Part shown: piece after piece, positions 55,082 through 63,699 of the stretch
How the letters are laid out: each line of letters begins with the position of its first letter
Numbering within the stretch: position 1 is the stretch's first letter
Source: Limnoglobus sp043780595
GTDB taxonomy: Bacteria; Planctomycetota; Planctomycetia; Gemmatales; Gemmataceae
Direction of reading: 5' to 3'
NCBI GenBank assembly: GCA_043780595.1
Contig: JAYWCL010000180.1
Span: 1 to 64,000, forward strand
DNA: 64,000 nucleotides
Program-made: the position numbers and the translations under genes
The notes under the pieces: generated by a model
Told to the model about the DNA's origin: nothing
Seen by the model: the letters and a program-made list of their open reading frames with translations, nothing else
The model's database searches: none

Positions 55082-55354
55082 TTATCGCTGCTGAAGGTAT
55101 TCTTCGATCCGCTCCGCTTTCCGCATCAGAAACGGAATGTGCATGTTCGCAGATTCTACGAACCGCTCGAGCACGGCAATCGTCGACTCGAACTCGGCAC
55201 GAAATTTATCGTGTTCCTGATCGCGCCAGGTATCCCCGAGCGAAACGAGTTGGCCGTGAATCCCGGCGAGGTTCGTTTGCAGTTCGGCATTGAATCGCTT
55301 GAGATTGACGGCGAACCGCCGCAGTTCCGCCGGATCGACAACAGCCTGGGCCAT
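55082..55354 (-). CDS. WXG100-like secretion substrate
   Basis: A 90-residue protein of two helices joined at GDTWRDQEHDKF (40-51). Trp43 in W-x-D takes the place of W-x-G; helix-turn-helix, length and lack of a leader all fit WXG100 (ESAT-6-like) proteins, exported by type VII systems. The C-terminal helix ends MRKAERIEEYLQQR. An AAGGGGG site lies upstream. It is the first gene of the minus-strand operon that ends with the FtsK/SpoIIIE motor. Confidence 0.82.
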   Translation of the reverse strand: MAQAVVDPAELRRFAVNLKRFNAELQTNLAGIHGQLVSLGDTWRDQEHDKFRAEFESTIAVLERFVESANMHIPFLMRKAERIEEYLQQR

Positions 55355-55491
55355 AACCGGCCCCCTTTCCGCACGAGACGTGGTTGATAACGATTACAGT
55401 ATAAACCCGCAACCGGTCGTTCGTTAGACGAAAAAAGCGATCCGCAGCAACGAAGGGGCCAAAAACATCTACAGTCCGCTCGTGGTATCGA

Positions 55492-55794
55492 TTACGCCTC
55501 GACGCGGATCAGCCGGCCAAAGATTCCTCCCGCCGAGACCCAGCCGTTGATGCCATCGCGGTTATTCCCGATCTGGAAGCGCGGCCCTTGGATGGCTTTG
55601 ACCAGGTGTAGGTACTCCTTCCCGTTGACCTTGCAAAGCACGATGTCACCCTTTTGAAGTGTCGCCGGTTCGACCGGCACCACCGTACAGAGTTGTCCCG
55701 ACTCGATCTTGCCAGACATGGAGTTGCCCCGTGGGCGGAACGAAACCGTCGCGCCGCCACGCAATTGTTCGATGTATCCCGATGCCCAACCCAT
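55492..55794 (-). CDS. Short S24/S26-like serine peptidase
   Basis: A 100-residue protein with the fold pattern of LexA/signal-peptidase serine-lysine enzymes: FRPRGNSMSGKIESGQ with Ser25, then QKGDIVLCKVNGKEYLHLVK with Lys66 as the probable base, and a beta-rich end GWVSAGGIFGRLI. It lacks any HTH or membrane segment, so it is only the catalytic core. It lies 137 bases upstream of the WXG100-like gene on the same strand. A role in processing of that locus is a guess; similar stand-alone cores occur elsewhere in planctomycetes. Confidence 0.7.
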   Translation of the reverse strand: MGWASGYIEQLRGGATVSFRPRGNSMSGKIESGQLCTVVPVEPATLQKGDIVLCKVNGKEYLHLVKAIQGPRFQIGNNRDGINGWVSAGGIFGRLIRVEA

Positions 55795-55875
55795 GAAGCG
55801 ATCTCTTGGCCGAACGACTATTAGCTCACGATGCCCGAAGACAATCGAATCACACGTTACAGAAGTTTGCGTGCC

Positions 55876-58800
55876 CTACTTCGCGACGACTTTTAACATC
55901 ACTGGCTTCGCGGCGTGTTCCGTGCCTTTTCGCTCGCTCTTCGCGAGTGCGACGAACGGGATTTGCATCGGCTTGACCCACGGTTCGGCGAAGATCACGA
56001 CTTCGCGTTCGGTATCGCGTGGCGTAAACAGAATGCCGTTGAGGCCGATATTCAGCACGCGGACGCCGTGCGGCAGGCCGCGAACATCGGCGGGGACGCG
56101 ACCATCGAAGCCGTTGCGGCGCTCGATTTTAATCCGCAACCGCGTCTGCCCGCCGGGTACGATCGTGACTTCGCTTACGTCCGTCGTCGCGGTCACCTCG
56201 CCCGGCTCGATTACTTTTGGCATCCCGAAATCGATCGTGCGGACGACGGCTTTCCCGGCGATCATCGCGGACGATTCGACCTGGCACGCGACAGTCGCAT
56301 TCACTGCATCGGCTGCGGCGAACAGCCCGAATGTTGCGGTGGTTTGACCCGCTTCAATCTCGGTTTCGAGTGCCTCGAAGCCTTTCGGCAAGCCGATGAG
56401 TTTCACGCGAATCGCGCCGTCGAAGCCGTCGGTCCGCGTTGCGGTCACGGTCAGCGGTACCGCACCGTTCTTCCAGACGCTCGGCGACATCGGGCTGATG
56501 GCGAGGGTGTAATCCGGTCGCGGGGGCCGCACGCTGAGGCGGTAACTGTAGTTCGCGCCGCCGAAGCCGCGCGAATCGCTGACGCGCACCTGATACGTGC
56601 CATCGGCAGGGGCTTCAAAGAAAATCCGCGAGTCTTGGCGGTAGCCATTACCGCCGTCGTCGTTGCGATACGCGACGGGGAACACCGGCAGGCCGTTCGG
56701 TGGGAACACCATGCCTGGCGGGTGGATTTCGACTTTGTAAACCGAGGTGTTCAACGCATGATGCGATGGCGTCGTATCGAGGAACCCGATTCGTTGCCCG
56801 GCGACTTGCACGAACTGCACATCGTCGTCGGGGCCTTTGGGCAACGCGCGAATCTGCATCAGTTCCGAGCCGACGTAAACGAAATTATTCGCCGCCAGTT
56901 CGTTCCACGCTTCGAGGCGGATACTCGGGTTCGCCGAATCGTGATCGCGAAAGGTGACGCAGGTTTTTGCCACGCTACGTAAGGTGGCACGGGTGACGGA
57001 GGCACCGGTCGCGTCGAGGATTTCGATGCTCGTGTCGATCGGCGAACCGAGTCGCCGCGCGTGCGTTTCGACGATCCGCACGTCGCCTTTCTTCGCCGTG
57101 AACCGGACGATTTGTGCATCGCCGGGTTTCGCGAGAATGCCATCGGCGGTGCCCGGAATCGTGCGAATTTCGGCACCCGCATCGGGCGAAACGACGACCG
57201 ATGGGAACTCGCCGACGGCCGCGGTCAAGTCGCCGAGCGGCGTTTCCGTCATGCCATCCACGGGGATCGCGATCTTGCTTCCGACGACGGCATCCGCAGG
57301 GACTTTGACTCGGACCGTGCGGCCGTGCGGGCTGCCGAGGAACACGCCATCGAGGTGGACGTCGGTTTCTTTTCCGCGTGCCACACCGAGCGGGAAGACG
57401 CTCGTCACCACGGGGATTTCGCCGAGGTTCAAACGATACGCGAACCCCGCCCCGCCGCGAAATTCCTTGTCGCGAATGCCGACCGAGTAGATGCCCGCTC
57501 TGGTGGCGGTGAACCCGAGCGAACCAGTTAAACCTTCGCAGAGGACTTTGCCCGTGTCGTCGACGATCACCAGTTGTGAATCGAGCCTCGTGCCGAGAAC
57601 CTGAACCGCGACTTGCTGCCCCGCCTTCGCTTCAAATCGATAGAAATCGACATCGCCCGCCCGGTCGATGCTGCCTACAATCGTCGTCGGCAGCGTCACT
57701 TTCATCGCCGACTTTGCGGAATCGGTGATGCCACTTTCCAGTGTGACCGGGTAGCGATCGACGATGATTTTCTGCGTGATCGACATACCGGCATCGGATG
57801 TCACCTGAAACGAAATCGGCCCCGACACCGCGTTCACTGGGACCGCCACATCGACTTCGAGCTTGTTTTTGAGCTTGGAAACGATTGTGAATGACACCCC
57901 GGTGGCAGTTGAAGTAATCGCTTTGGAATCATCGAGCCGCTGACCATCGATTGTCAGTCGCGTGGTTTTCCCTCGCAGAATCGAATCGGGTGCGACCCGT
58001 GCGATCGCGGGCGGTTTCGGTTTCACGGGCAGGATATTCACGACTTTTTTGTCGTCGGCCGGGTCGAGAAGCAGGCCGACGCCGTCGAAGCGACCGATGG
58101 CGATTTGCGCGCCGTCGGGACGCAGGCGGAAGCTCAGCACGCTGTCGGGTTGTTTCGCGAAGGTGCGTCGCTCGACCATCTTCTGCGCGTCCCACGCCTT
58201 GACCACGGCATCGTCGCCGAGCGAATAGAGCGTGAGGCCATCGGGGTGATATTGCACGTGAGTTACCGGCCCCGTGTGTGCGAACACCGCCTGCCGCAAC
58301 GTGCCACCTTCGGCGTTGGCCGTCCACGTTCGCAGGCTCTTGTCGACACCGCCTGCGACGATCGTTTTGCCATCGGGCGACCACGCCACCGCATACACCC
58401 AGTCGGTCGGATCGCTTAAAGTGTAGAGGCGTTTACCGCTCGCCACGTCCCACACTTTGACCGCCCGGTCGGCCGCCCCCGATGCCAGCAGTTTGCCATC
58501 GGGATGGAATGCGAGTGCGTAGACCGCATCGCTGTGGTCGGTGAGAATGCGAATCGGTGCATCGGGTTTTGCTGTGTCCCAAAACTTGATCGTGCGGTCG
58601 TAACCGGCCGTAGCCAGGACTTTCGCATCGGGCGAAAATGCGATGGCGTAAATGGCGTCCTTGTGTGCGGTGAACTCTGCGATTGGCTTCGCAGACAGTG
58701 CATTTGCCGCATCGTACACCCGGACGATGCCACTGACACCCGGTGTCCCAGACGCGACCGCAAGGCGATTGTCTTTCGAGAACGCGACCGCCGTCACGCG

Positions 58801-58998
58801 CCCCGTTTGGCCGTCGAGCTTCGCGATGGCTTCGCCCGATTTCGGGTCGATGATCGCGACGCTCCCATGCGTGCCCGCTGCCAGCATCGCGCCATCGGCA
58901 CGATACGCGAGCGCCGTCACCGCAGGCGGCGCAGCCAATGAAATGTTGATGCAAATCAACAACGTCGCGGTGGCAAATATCGTGCGCAAATCGAACAT
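55876..58998 (-). CDS. WD40 and PPC-domain secreted protein
   Basis: A 1040-residue secreted protein with a signal peptide (about 1-22, ending SLA). Residues 24-320 are six or seven WD40 repeats (GRVTAVAFSKDNRLAVASG, DAIYAIAFSPDAKVLATAGY, RTIKFWD). From about 345 come IPT/Ig-like and pre-peptidase C-terminal (PPC) domains: DVDFYRFEAKAGQQVAVQVL (about 445-464), AGIYSVGIRDKEF and GTYQVRVSDSRGFGGANYSY. It is the last gene of the DUF1501 operon, 24 bases after the DUF1549/1553 gene, as often seen in planctomycetes. It probably binds surface polymer with those partners. Confidence 0.85.
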   Translation of the reverse strand: MFDLRTIFATATLLICINISLAAPPAVTALAYRADGAMLAAGTHGSVAIIDPKSGEAIAKLDGQTGRVTAVAFSKDNRLAVASGTPGVSGIVRVYDAANALSAKPIAEFTAHKDAIYAIAFSPDAKVLATAGYDRTIKFWDTAKPDAPIRILTDHSDAVYALAFHPDGKLLASGAADRAVKVWDVASGKRLYTLSDPTDWVYAVAWSPDGKTIVAGGVDKSLRTWTANAEGGTLRQAVFAHTGPVTHVQYHPDGLTLYSLGDDAVVKAWDAQKMVERRTFAKQPDSVLSFRLRPDGAQIAIGRFDGVGLLLDPADDKKVVNILPVKPKPPAIARVAPDSILRGKTTRLTIDGQRLDDSKAITSTATGVSFTIVSKLKNKLEVDVAVPVNAVSGPISFQVTSDAGMSITQKIIVDRYPVTLESGITDSAKSAMKVTLPTTIVGSIDRAGDVDFYRFEAKAGQQVAVQVLGTRLDSQLVIVDDTGKVLCEGLTGSLGFTATRAGIYSVGIRDKEFRGGAGFAYRLNLGEIPVVTSVFPLGVARGKETDVHLDGVFLGSPHGRTVRVKVPADAVVGSKIAIPVDGMTETPLGDLTAAVGEFPSVVVSPDAGAEIRTIPGTADGILAKPGDAQIVRFTAKKGDVRIVETHARRLGSPIDTSIEILDATGASVTRATLRSVAKTCVTFRDHDSANPSIRLEAWNELAANNFVYVGSELMQIRALPKGPDDDVQFVQVAGQRIGFLDTTPSHHALNTSVYKVEIHPPGMVFPPNGLPVFPVAYRNDDGGNGYRQDSRIFFEAPADGTYQVRVSDSRGFGGANYSYRLSVRPPRPDYTLAISPMSPSVWKNGAVPLTVTATRTDGFDGAIRVKLIGLPKGFEALETEIEAGQTTATFGLFAAADAVNATVACQVESSAMIAGKAVVRTIDFGMPKVIEPGEVTATTDVSEVTIVPGGQTRLRIKIERRNGFDGRVPADVRGLPHGVRVLNIGLNGILFTPRDTEREVVIFAEPWVKPMQIPFVALAKSERKGTEHAAKPVMLKVVAK

Positions 58999-59022
58999 CG
59001 TATACTCGAAATGGAGAGGGAG

Positions 59023-61239
59023 TTAGCGGTTGAACAGGAATTCCTGGCTCGTCAGCACGGCCCAGAATAAATCCTCGACGGCTTCGCGACGTGCGGCGGG
59101 GCCGTCCTTGTTGGCGGCGGCCAAGATTGGCAGTAGCTTCGCCTTTTCCGCAATGCTCGGTTCGCGGCTCAGTGCCAAGCGATACAGACGGCCCACGATC
59201 TCTTCGTCGGTCGATTTGTCGCCTAGCCAGATGCTCACGCGCGATGTCTTGTCGCGGAGTTTGTCGTTGAGCGTTTGCCCGTTGTTCAAGTGCAACGCCT
59301 GGCTGACGCTCGAATCCGAGGTGCGTTCGCACGAACAAGTCTGCCCGCGTTCCGCACGGCCGAAGGCATCGAGAAACTGCGACACCAGTTGCGAGTCCGG
59401 CAGTTGCATCGCGCGGGTGCCGGCGGGGTAGTTCGTGCTGTTTTGCGTGCCACCCGATGCACCGAGCGACAGCACATTGAACGGCGTCGGCACGTTCGTG
59501 ACATCGCTGTAGGCGTCGAGAATCACCTCGGCCGACAGCCTTCGCAACAGGTACCGCGAGTAGAAGCGATCATCGGACGCATTCGTCGGCAATGGCTGCG
59601 CGGATCGCTGATACGCGGCGGAGTTCAAGATCGTCCGCATCAGGTGCTTCACGTCGTATTTATGGCCGATGAAATCGTTCGCGAGTGCATCGAACAGTTC
59701 GCGGTTCGTCGGCGGATTCGTCTCGCGCAAATCGTCCTCGGCTTCCACGAGGCCACGCCCCATGTAGTTCCGCCAGATGCGGTTGATGACCGCCTTCGCG
59801 AAGTACGGATTCTCCTTCGCCGTCATCCAGTCGGCGAGCGCTTCGCGGCGATCCGTTGCCACGCCTGCGGCCATCGGCTTGCCATCGAGTGGCGTCGGCG
59901 GCATCGCGATTCCGCGCCGCAAATGGAGCGCATCGCCGGTCGGCAGGCTTTGCACGTAGACTTCACCGGCCCTCTCGCCGTTCTTCAAACCGACGCGGCC
60001 AAACAGGTTCGCCATCGACCAATATTGGTCCTGCGTCCACTTTTCGAGCGGGTGATTATGGCAGCGGCAGCAGTTGATCGATGTGCCGAGGAACGTCACG
60101 GTCGTCGATTCGACGAGGTCGCTGACGTCTTTGTGAATCACGAAATACCCTGCCGCGCCGTTGGTGATCGTACTGCCGGATGCGGTCAGGATTTCGCGGG
60201 CAAATGCGTCCCACGGCTGGTTCTCGCTGACGCTCTGACGGACCTTCCGGTAGAACGCCCACACGGCCGGCTGTGGCAGTCGCTTCGACGAAACGAGCAA
60301 CAGATCGGACCACTTATGCGCCCAGTAATCGGTGAACTCCGGGCGTGCGAGCAAGGCATCGATGACCTTCTCGCGCTTGTCGATTCGCACATCTGCAAGG
60401 AACGCCTGAAGCTCTTCGGGCTTCGGCAAAATCCCGCAACTATCGAGGTGCGCACGCCGCAGAAATTCGCTGTCGGTGCAGGTTCCCGATGGCGCGATCT
60501 TCAACAATTGCAGTTTGCGGAGGACGTGCTCGTCGATGAAGTTTCGACGCGGCGATTTCGCGTAGACATCGTCGGCGACGGCGTTCGTGTACGGCACCGT
60601 GACGGTCATCGTGGCGACGCGCGAGCCGAAGTTTGCGGTGATTGCGGCCTCGCCGCTGGTGACGACTGTCACCTGGCCGTCATCGTCGACGGTGGCAACG
60701 GGTTCTTCGCTCGAACCGAACTTCGTCCACGCCGTGACATCGCGAACGGTGCCATCGGAATAGGTGCCTTTCACCGTGACACGCAGCGTATCTTTCGGCT
60801 TGGCCATCGCCGATTTCGGCAGTAACTCCAGGCTTTTCAGGTCCGACTCGCCCTCGCGTGGCCCCATCGCGCCACCGCGAACCCAATCGAGCAGCAGCGT
60901 GTAGTTCGCGCTGCCTTCTTCGATGCGTCGCCCGCCGCCGTGCGGCATCGTGCGCGTGACCTTCTTCAAAAGCAAGCTATCGGCTGCGTTCGTTAAATCG
61001 ACCCGGCGTGCGAGTGCTTGCCGCGTCAGCACGAAGTGATCCGACTCAGGATCGAACCCGCGCAGCGAGAGTTTCAAACCGCCCTTGCCCGCGAGCGCGC
61101 CGTGGCACGCACCGGAGTTGCAACCGGTTTTCGTTAGTAGCGGGATGATCTGATTGCGAAAGCTCGGCACCTCGGCGGCACCTGCGAACGAGGCGAACAA
61201 CAGCGGAACGAGCATGGCGTAGAGAAAGCGGTGCATCAT
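59023..61239 (-). CDS. DUF1549/DUF1553 protein with Big2-like domain and heme motif
   Basis: A 738-residue secreted protein with a signal peptide (MMHRFLYAMLVPLLFASFAG). LLTKTGCNSGACHGALAGKG holds a CxxxCH-type heme motif near residue 40-44. Residues about 155-235 form a bacterial Ig-like (Big2) domain: TYSDGTVRDVTAWTKFGSSE and DDDGQVTVVTSGEAAITANF. DUF1549 (FLRRAHLDSCGILPKPEELQ) and DUF1553 (GRGLVEAEDDLRETNPPTNR) follow. It differs from the gene at 36325 by this Ig domain and by its cytochrome start. It lies between its DUF1501 partner (28 bases away) and the WD40/PPC gene. Confidence 0.87.
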   Translation of the reverse strand: MMHRFLYAMLVPLLFASFAGAAEVPSFRNQIIPLLTKTGCNSGACHGALAGKGGLKLSLRGFDPESDHFVLTRQALARRVDLTNAADSLLLKKVTRTMPHGGGRRIEEGSANYTLLLDWVRGGAMGPREGESDLKSLELLPKSAMAKPKDTLRVTVKGTYSDGTVRDVTAWTKFGSSEEPVATVDDDGQVTVVTSGEAAITANFGSRVATMTVTVPYTNAVADDVYAKSPRRNFIDEHVLRKLQLLKIAPSGTCTDSEFLRRAHLDSCGILPKPEELQAFLADVRIDKREKVIDALLARPEFTDYWAHKWSDLLLVSSKRLPQPAVWAFYRKVRQSVSENQPWDAFAREILTASGSTITNGAAGYFVIHKDVSDLVESTTVTFLGTSINCCRCHNHPLEKWTQDQYWSMANLFGRVGLKNGERAGEVYVQSLPTGDALHLRRGIAMPPTPLDGKPMAAGVATDRREALADWMTAKENPYFAKAVINRIWRNYMGRGLVEAEDDLRETNPPTNRELFDALANDFIGHKYDVKHLMRTILNSAAYQRSAQPLPTNASDDRFYSRYLLRRLSAEVILDAYSDVTNVPTPFNVLSLGASGGTQNSTNYPAGTRAMQLPDSQLVSQFLDAFGRAERGQTCSCERTSDSSVSQALHLNNGQTLNDKLRDKTSRVSIWLGDKSTDEEIVGRLYRLALSREPSIAEKAKLLPILAAANKDGPAARREAVEDLFWAVLTSQEFLFNR

Positions 61240-61267
61240 AATTGGTGGGGGAGGGAGGCATCGGGGG

Positions 61268-62614
61268 TTAAAACAGCTCGTTGATCGGTTTGATCCCGTA
61301 ATCGACCATCGGGATCGGGCGGTTCTGCGGGCCGGGGAGTTCCTTGTGGTAATCGAGGCCGAGGCCCTGCATGATCGTCGCCGCGACTTCGCCGGTGGTG
61401 ATCGGGCGCGTCTTCGGGGCATAACCGAGTTCGTCGGATTCGCCGACGACCTGCCCGCCCTTCAGCGGCCCGCCGCCCATCAGGATCGACCAAACACCGG
61501 GGTGGTGGTCGCGACCACCGGCCGGGTTGATCTTCGGCGTTCTGCCAAACTCGCCCATCGCGGTCACCATCGTCGTCTTGAGCAAACCGCGTTCGGCGAG
61601 GTCTTCGAGCAATGCCGAATACGCCTGATCGAAGTTCGGCGCGATGAACTTCGACATCTCCGTAATGTCGGTAAATGGCTTCGAGCCGTGAATATCCCAC
61701 GTCAGTTCGTCGAATACGGTCTCGAACATATTCACGGTGACGAACCGTACGCCCGCTTCGATGAGTCGCCGTGCCATCAGGCACGATTGCCCGAATCGCG
61801 TGCGGCCATAACGGTCGCGTACCTTCGACGGTTCCTTTTCGAGCGCGAACGCATCCCGCGCCTTGGCCGACGACATCAGCTTGTACGCGAGTTTGAAGTT
61901 ATCGTCCATCTGCTTGGCGGCGGCGCTGTTCTCGAACGTGCTCATCGACGATTCGACCGCATCGCGCAGCTTCTGACGGCGTTCGGCACGGTTCGCTGAG
62001 AGATATTCCGGCGGCAACAAGTCCGGGACTTTGAAGTTCGGCGTCGAAGGGTCCGCATTCAGAATGAACGGGTCGTGCATCTTCCCGAGGTAACCTGCGG
62101 TGTGGCCGTGCGGCAGGTTGCCACCGGTTCGCCCGATCGGCTTCGGAATCAGCACGTGTGCGGGGAGTTCGCCGCGACCGCCCTTGAGATAACCGAGCGT
62201 ACAACCGACGTGCGGGTGTTCGATTCCGCCGGTGAACAACCGCCCCGTTTGCATCATCTGGTAGCCGGTGTCGTGGACGGCGGTGGCCGTGTGATACACC
62301 GAACGCAGTACCGAGAATTTGTCGGTGTGTTGTGCCGTGAGTGGGAAAATTTCGCTAATCTGCACGCCCGACGCCTTCGTGGGGATCGGCTTGAACGGCC
62401 CGCGAACCTCCGCCGGCGCGTTCGGCTTCATGTCGAATGTATCGAGTTGACTCGGCCCGCCGACGAGCATCAGCATGATGCAGTTCGTGTCGGTATCTTT
62501 CGCGGTTTCCTTTGCTGCCAGCGCCCCGCCGATCGACAGGCCGAGTGGCGCGAGCAACCCCGCTTGCAAGAAACTGCGACGCGAAGGACCATCGCAGGCA
62601 TCGAGTCCGATCAT
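61268..62614 (-). CDS. DUF1501 protein with twin-arginine leader
   Basis: A 448-residue sulfatase-like DUF1501 protein, the first gene of the three-gene minus operon. SRRSFLQAGLLAPLGLSIGG is the twin-arginine leader. CIMLMLVGGPSQLDTFDMKP gives the first metal cluster, and MGEFGRTPKINPAGGRDHHP the second. It pairs with the DUF1549/1553 gene downstream. ATG 62614 has a CGGAG site upstream. The 188 bases to the divergent DUF1080 gene hold both promoters. Confidence 0.9.
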   Translation of the reverse strand: MIGLDACDGPSRRSFLQAGLLAPLGLSIGGALAAKETAKDTDTNCIMLMLVGGPSQLDTFDMKPNAPAEVRGPFKPIPTKASGVQISEIFPLTAQHTDKFSVLRSVYHTATAVHDTGYQMMQTGRLFTGGIEHPHVGCTLGYLKGGRGELPAHVLIPKPIGRTGGNLPHGHTAGYLGKMHDPFILNADPSTPNFKVPDLLPPEYLSANRAERRQKLRDAVESSMSTFENSAAAKQMDDNFKLAYKLMSSAKARDAFALEKEPSKVRDRYGRTRFGQSCLMARRLIEAGVRFVTVNMFETVFDELTWDIHGSKPFTDITEMSKFIAPNFDQAYSALLEDLAERGLLKTTMVTAMGEFGRTPKINPAGGRDHHPGVWSILMGGGPLKGGQVVGESDELGYAPKTRPITTGEVAATIMQGLGLDYHKELPGPQNRPIPMVDYGIKPINELF

Positions 62615-62802
62615 GATCGCGCTCCGAGATTATGTAGAATCTGATTTCAGTGTAATGGTTCCGAGTCGCGATAGCAAAAGAGAAAAGGTCGTTCCCGAAT
62701 TCGCCGCGACTCGTAGGCGTCGCGAAGTACCCACACAGAGCGTCAATCTCTGCGGTTCGTATCATTTCTGCAATCCCTTTACTCGCGTACACTGGTGCCG
62801 CA

Positions 62803-63489
62803 ATGCGTTCGATTTGCATCTTCATCGCGTTCCTCAGTTTCACAACTCGCGTTGTTGCGGCGGACACCGCACCTGTGAAACCGCTCTTCAACCGCAAAGA
62901 CCTGACCGGATGGACGACGTACCTTCGCCCCACAAAAGACGACGCGAAGCCCGACCCGAAGAAAACGTGGTCGATCGTCGATGGCACGATCGTTTGCACG
63001 GGTAAGCCGAACGGCTTTCTCGCGACGGAAGCGGAGTACGAAAATTACACGCTGCGCCTTCAGTGGCGTTACCCGGCCACCGCCAAAGCGGGCAACAGTG
63101 GCGTGCTGCTTCACGTGAATGGCCCCGATGCCGTGTGGCCGCACAGCATCGAAGCGCAACTGAAATCGGGTACGGCCGGCGACCTCTGGCTGAATGCCGA
63201 CAAAGACCGCGTCTATCCAAAAATTGACGTTGAAGCTTCGCGAAAAGACGCCGCGAACAAGGACGGCCGACGCTTCTTTCGCATCGATAAAGACAAGCCA
63301 ATCGAGAAGCCATTCGGCGAATGGAACGACATCGAGATCATTTGCAAAAACGGCGCGATGACGTTCACTATCAACGGCACCAAGGCCAACGAGGCAACGG
63401 GCGGCAGCCTGAAAAAGGGCCGCATCGCGTTACAATCCGAAGGTGCAGAGATCCACTTCAAAGGCATCGCGATTCAAATTGGCAATTGA
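62803..63489 (+). CDS. Secreted single-domain DUF1080 protein
   Basis: A 228-residue protein with a signal peptide (MRSICIFIAFLSFTTRVVAA). A single DUF1080 domain: VKPLFNRKDLTGWTTYL (about 25-41), GNSGVLLHVNGPDAVWPHSI (about 98-117) and KKGRIALQSEGAEIHFKGIA at the end. Unlike the 6217 and 46283 proteins it has only one domain. Divergent from the DUF1501 operon. Confidence 0.88.
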   Translation: MRSICIFIAFLSFTTRVVAADTAPVKPLFNRKDLTGWTTYLRPTKDDAKPDPKKTWSIVDGTIVCTGKPNGFLATEAEYENYTLRLQWRYPATAKAGNSGVLLHVNGPDAVWPHSIEAQLKSGTAGDLWLNADKDRVYPKIDVEASRKDAANKDGRRFFRIDKDKPIEKPFGEWNDIEIICKNGAMTFTINGTKANEATGGSLKKGRIALQSEGAEIHFKGIAIQIGN

Positions 63490-63517
63490 TTCTCAGCTGG
63501 CCTCACCGCCAGCGCGA

Positions 63518-63651
63518 CCCAGGGGTACGACGAAGCGTCTAACCCTGGGCTATCAGATTTAACCCCGTTGGGGTAAGAATTGGCTAAGTATTTACCCCGA
63601 CGGGGTTCGATCGTTTAGCCCAGGGTTAGACGTTACCGTCGTACCCCTGGG
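63518..63651. repeat. 135-bp nested palindrome, copy 2
   Basis: The same three nested pairs as copy 1: outer CCCAGGGGTACGACG (63518) and CGTCGTACCCCTGGG (ending 63651), middle TCTAACCCTGGGCTA and TAGCCCAGGGTTAGA, and innermost AACCCCGTTGGGGTAA with TTACCCCGACGGGGTT. It lies between two converging genes. Confidence 0.8.
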
Positions 63652-63699
63652 CGTACCTGCAAGAAATCGCAACTTCAAAACTTGCTCGCGTGCTGCACA

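Noticed and set aside
59275..60825. A 516-codon plus-strand frame opposite the DUF1549/1553 gene
   Set aside because: It is antisense to a gene with clear domains and has no recognisable motif.
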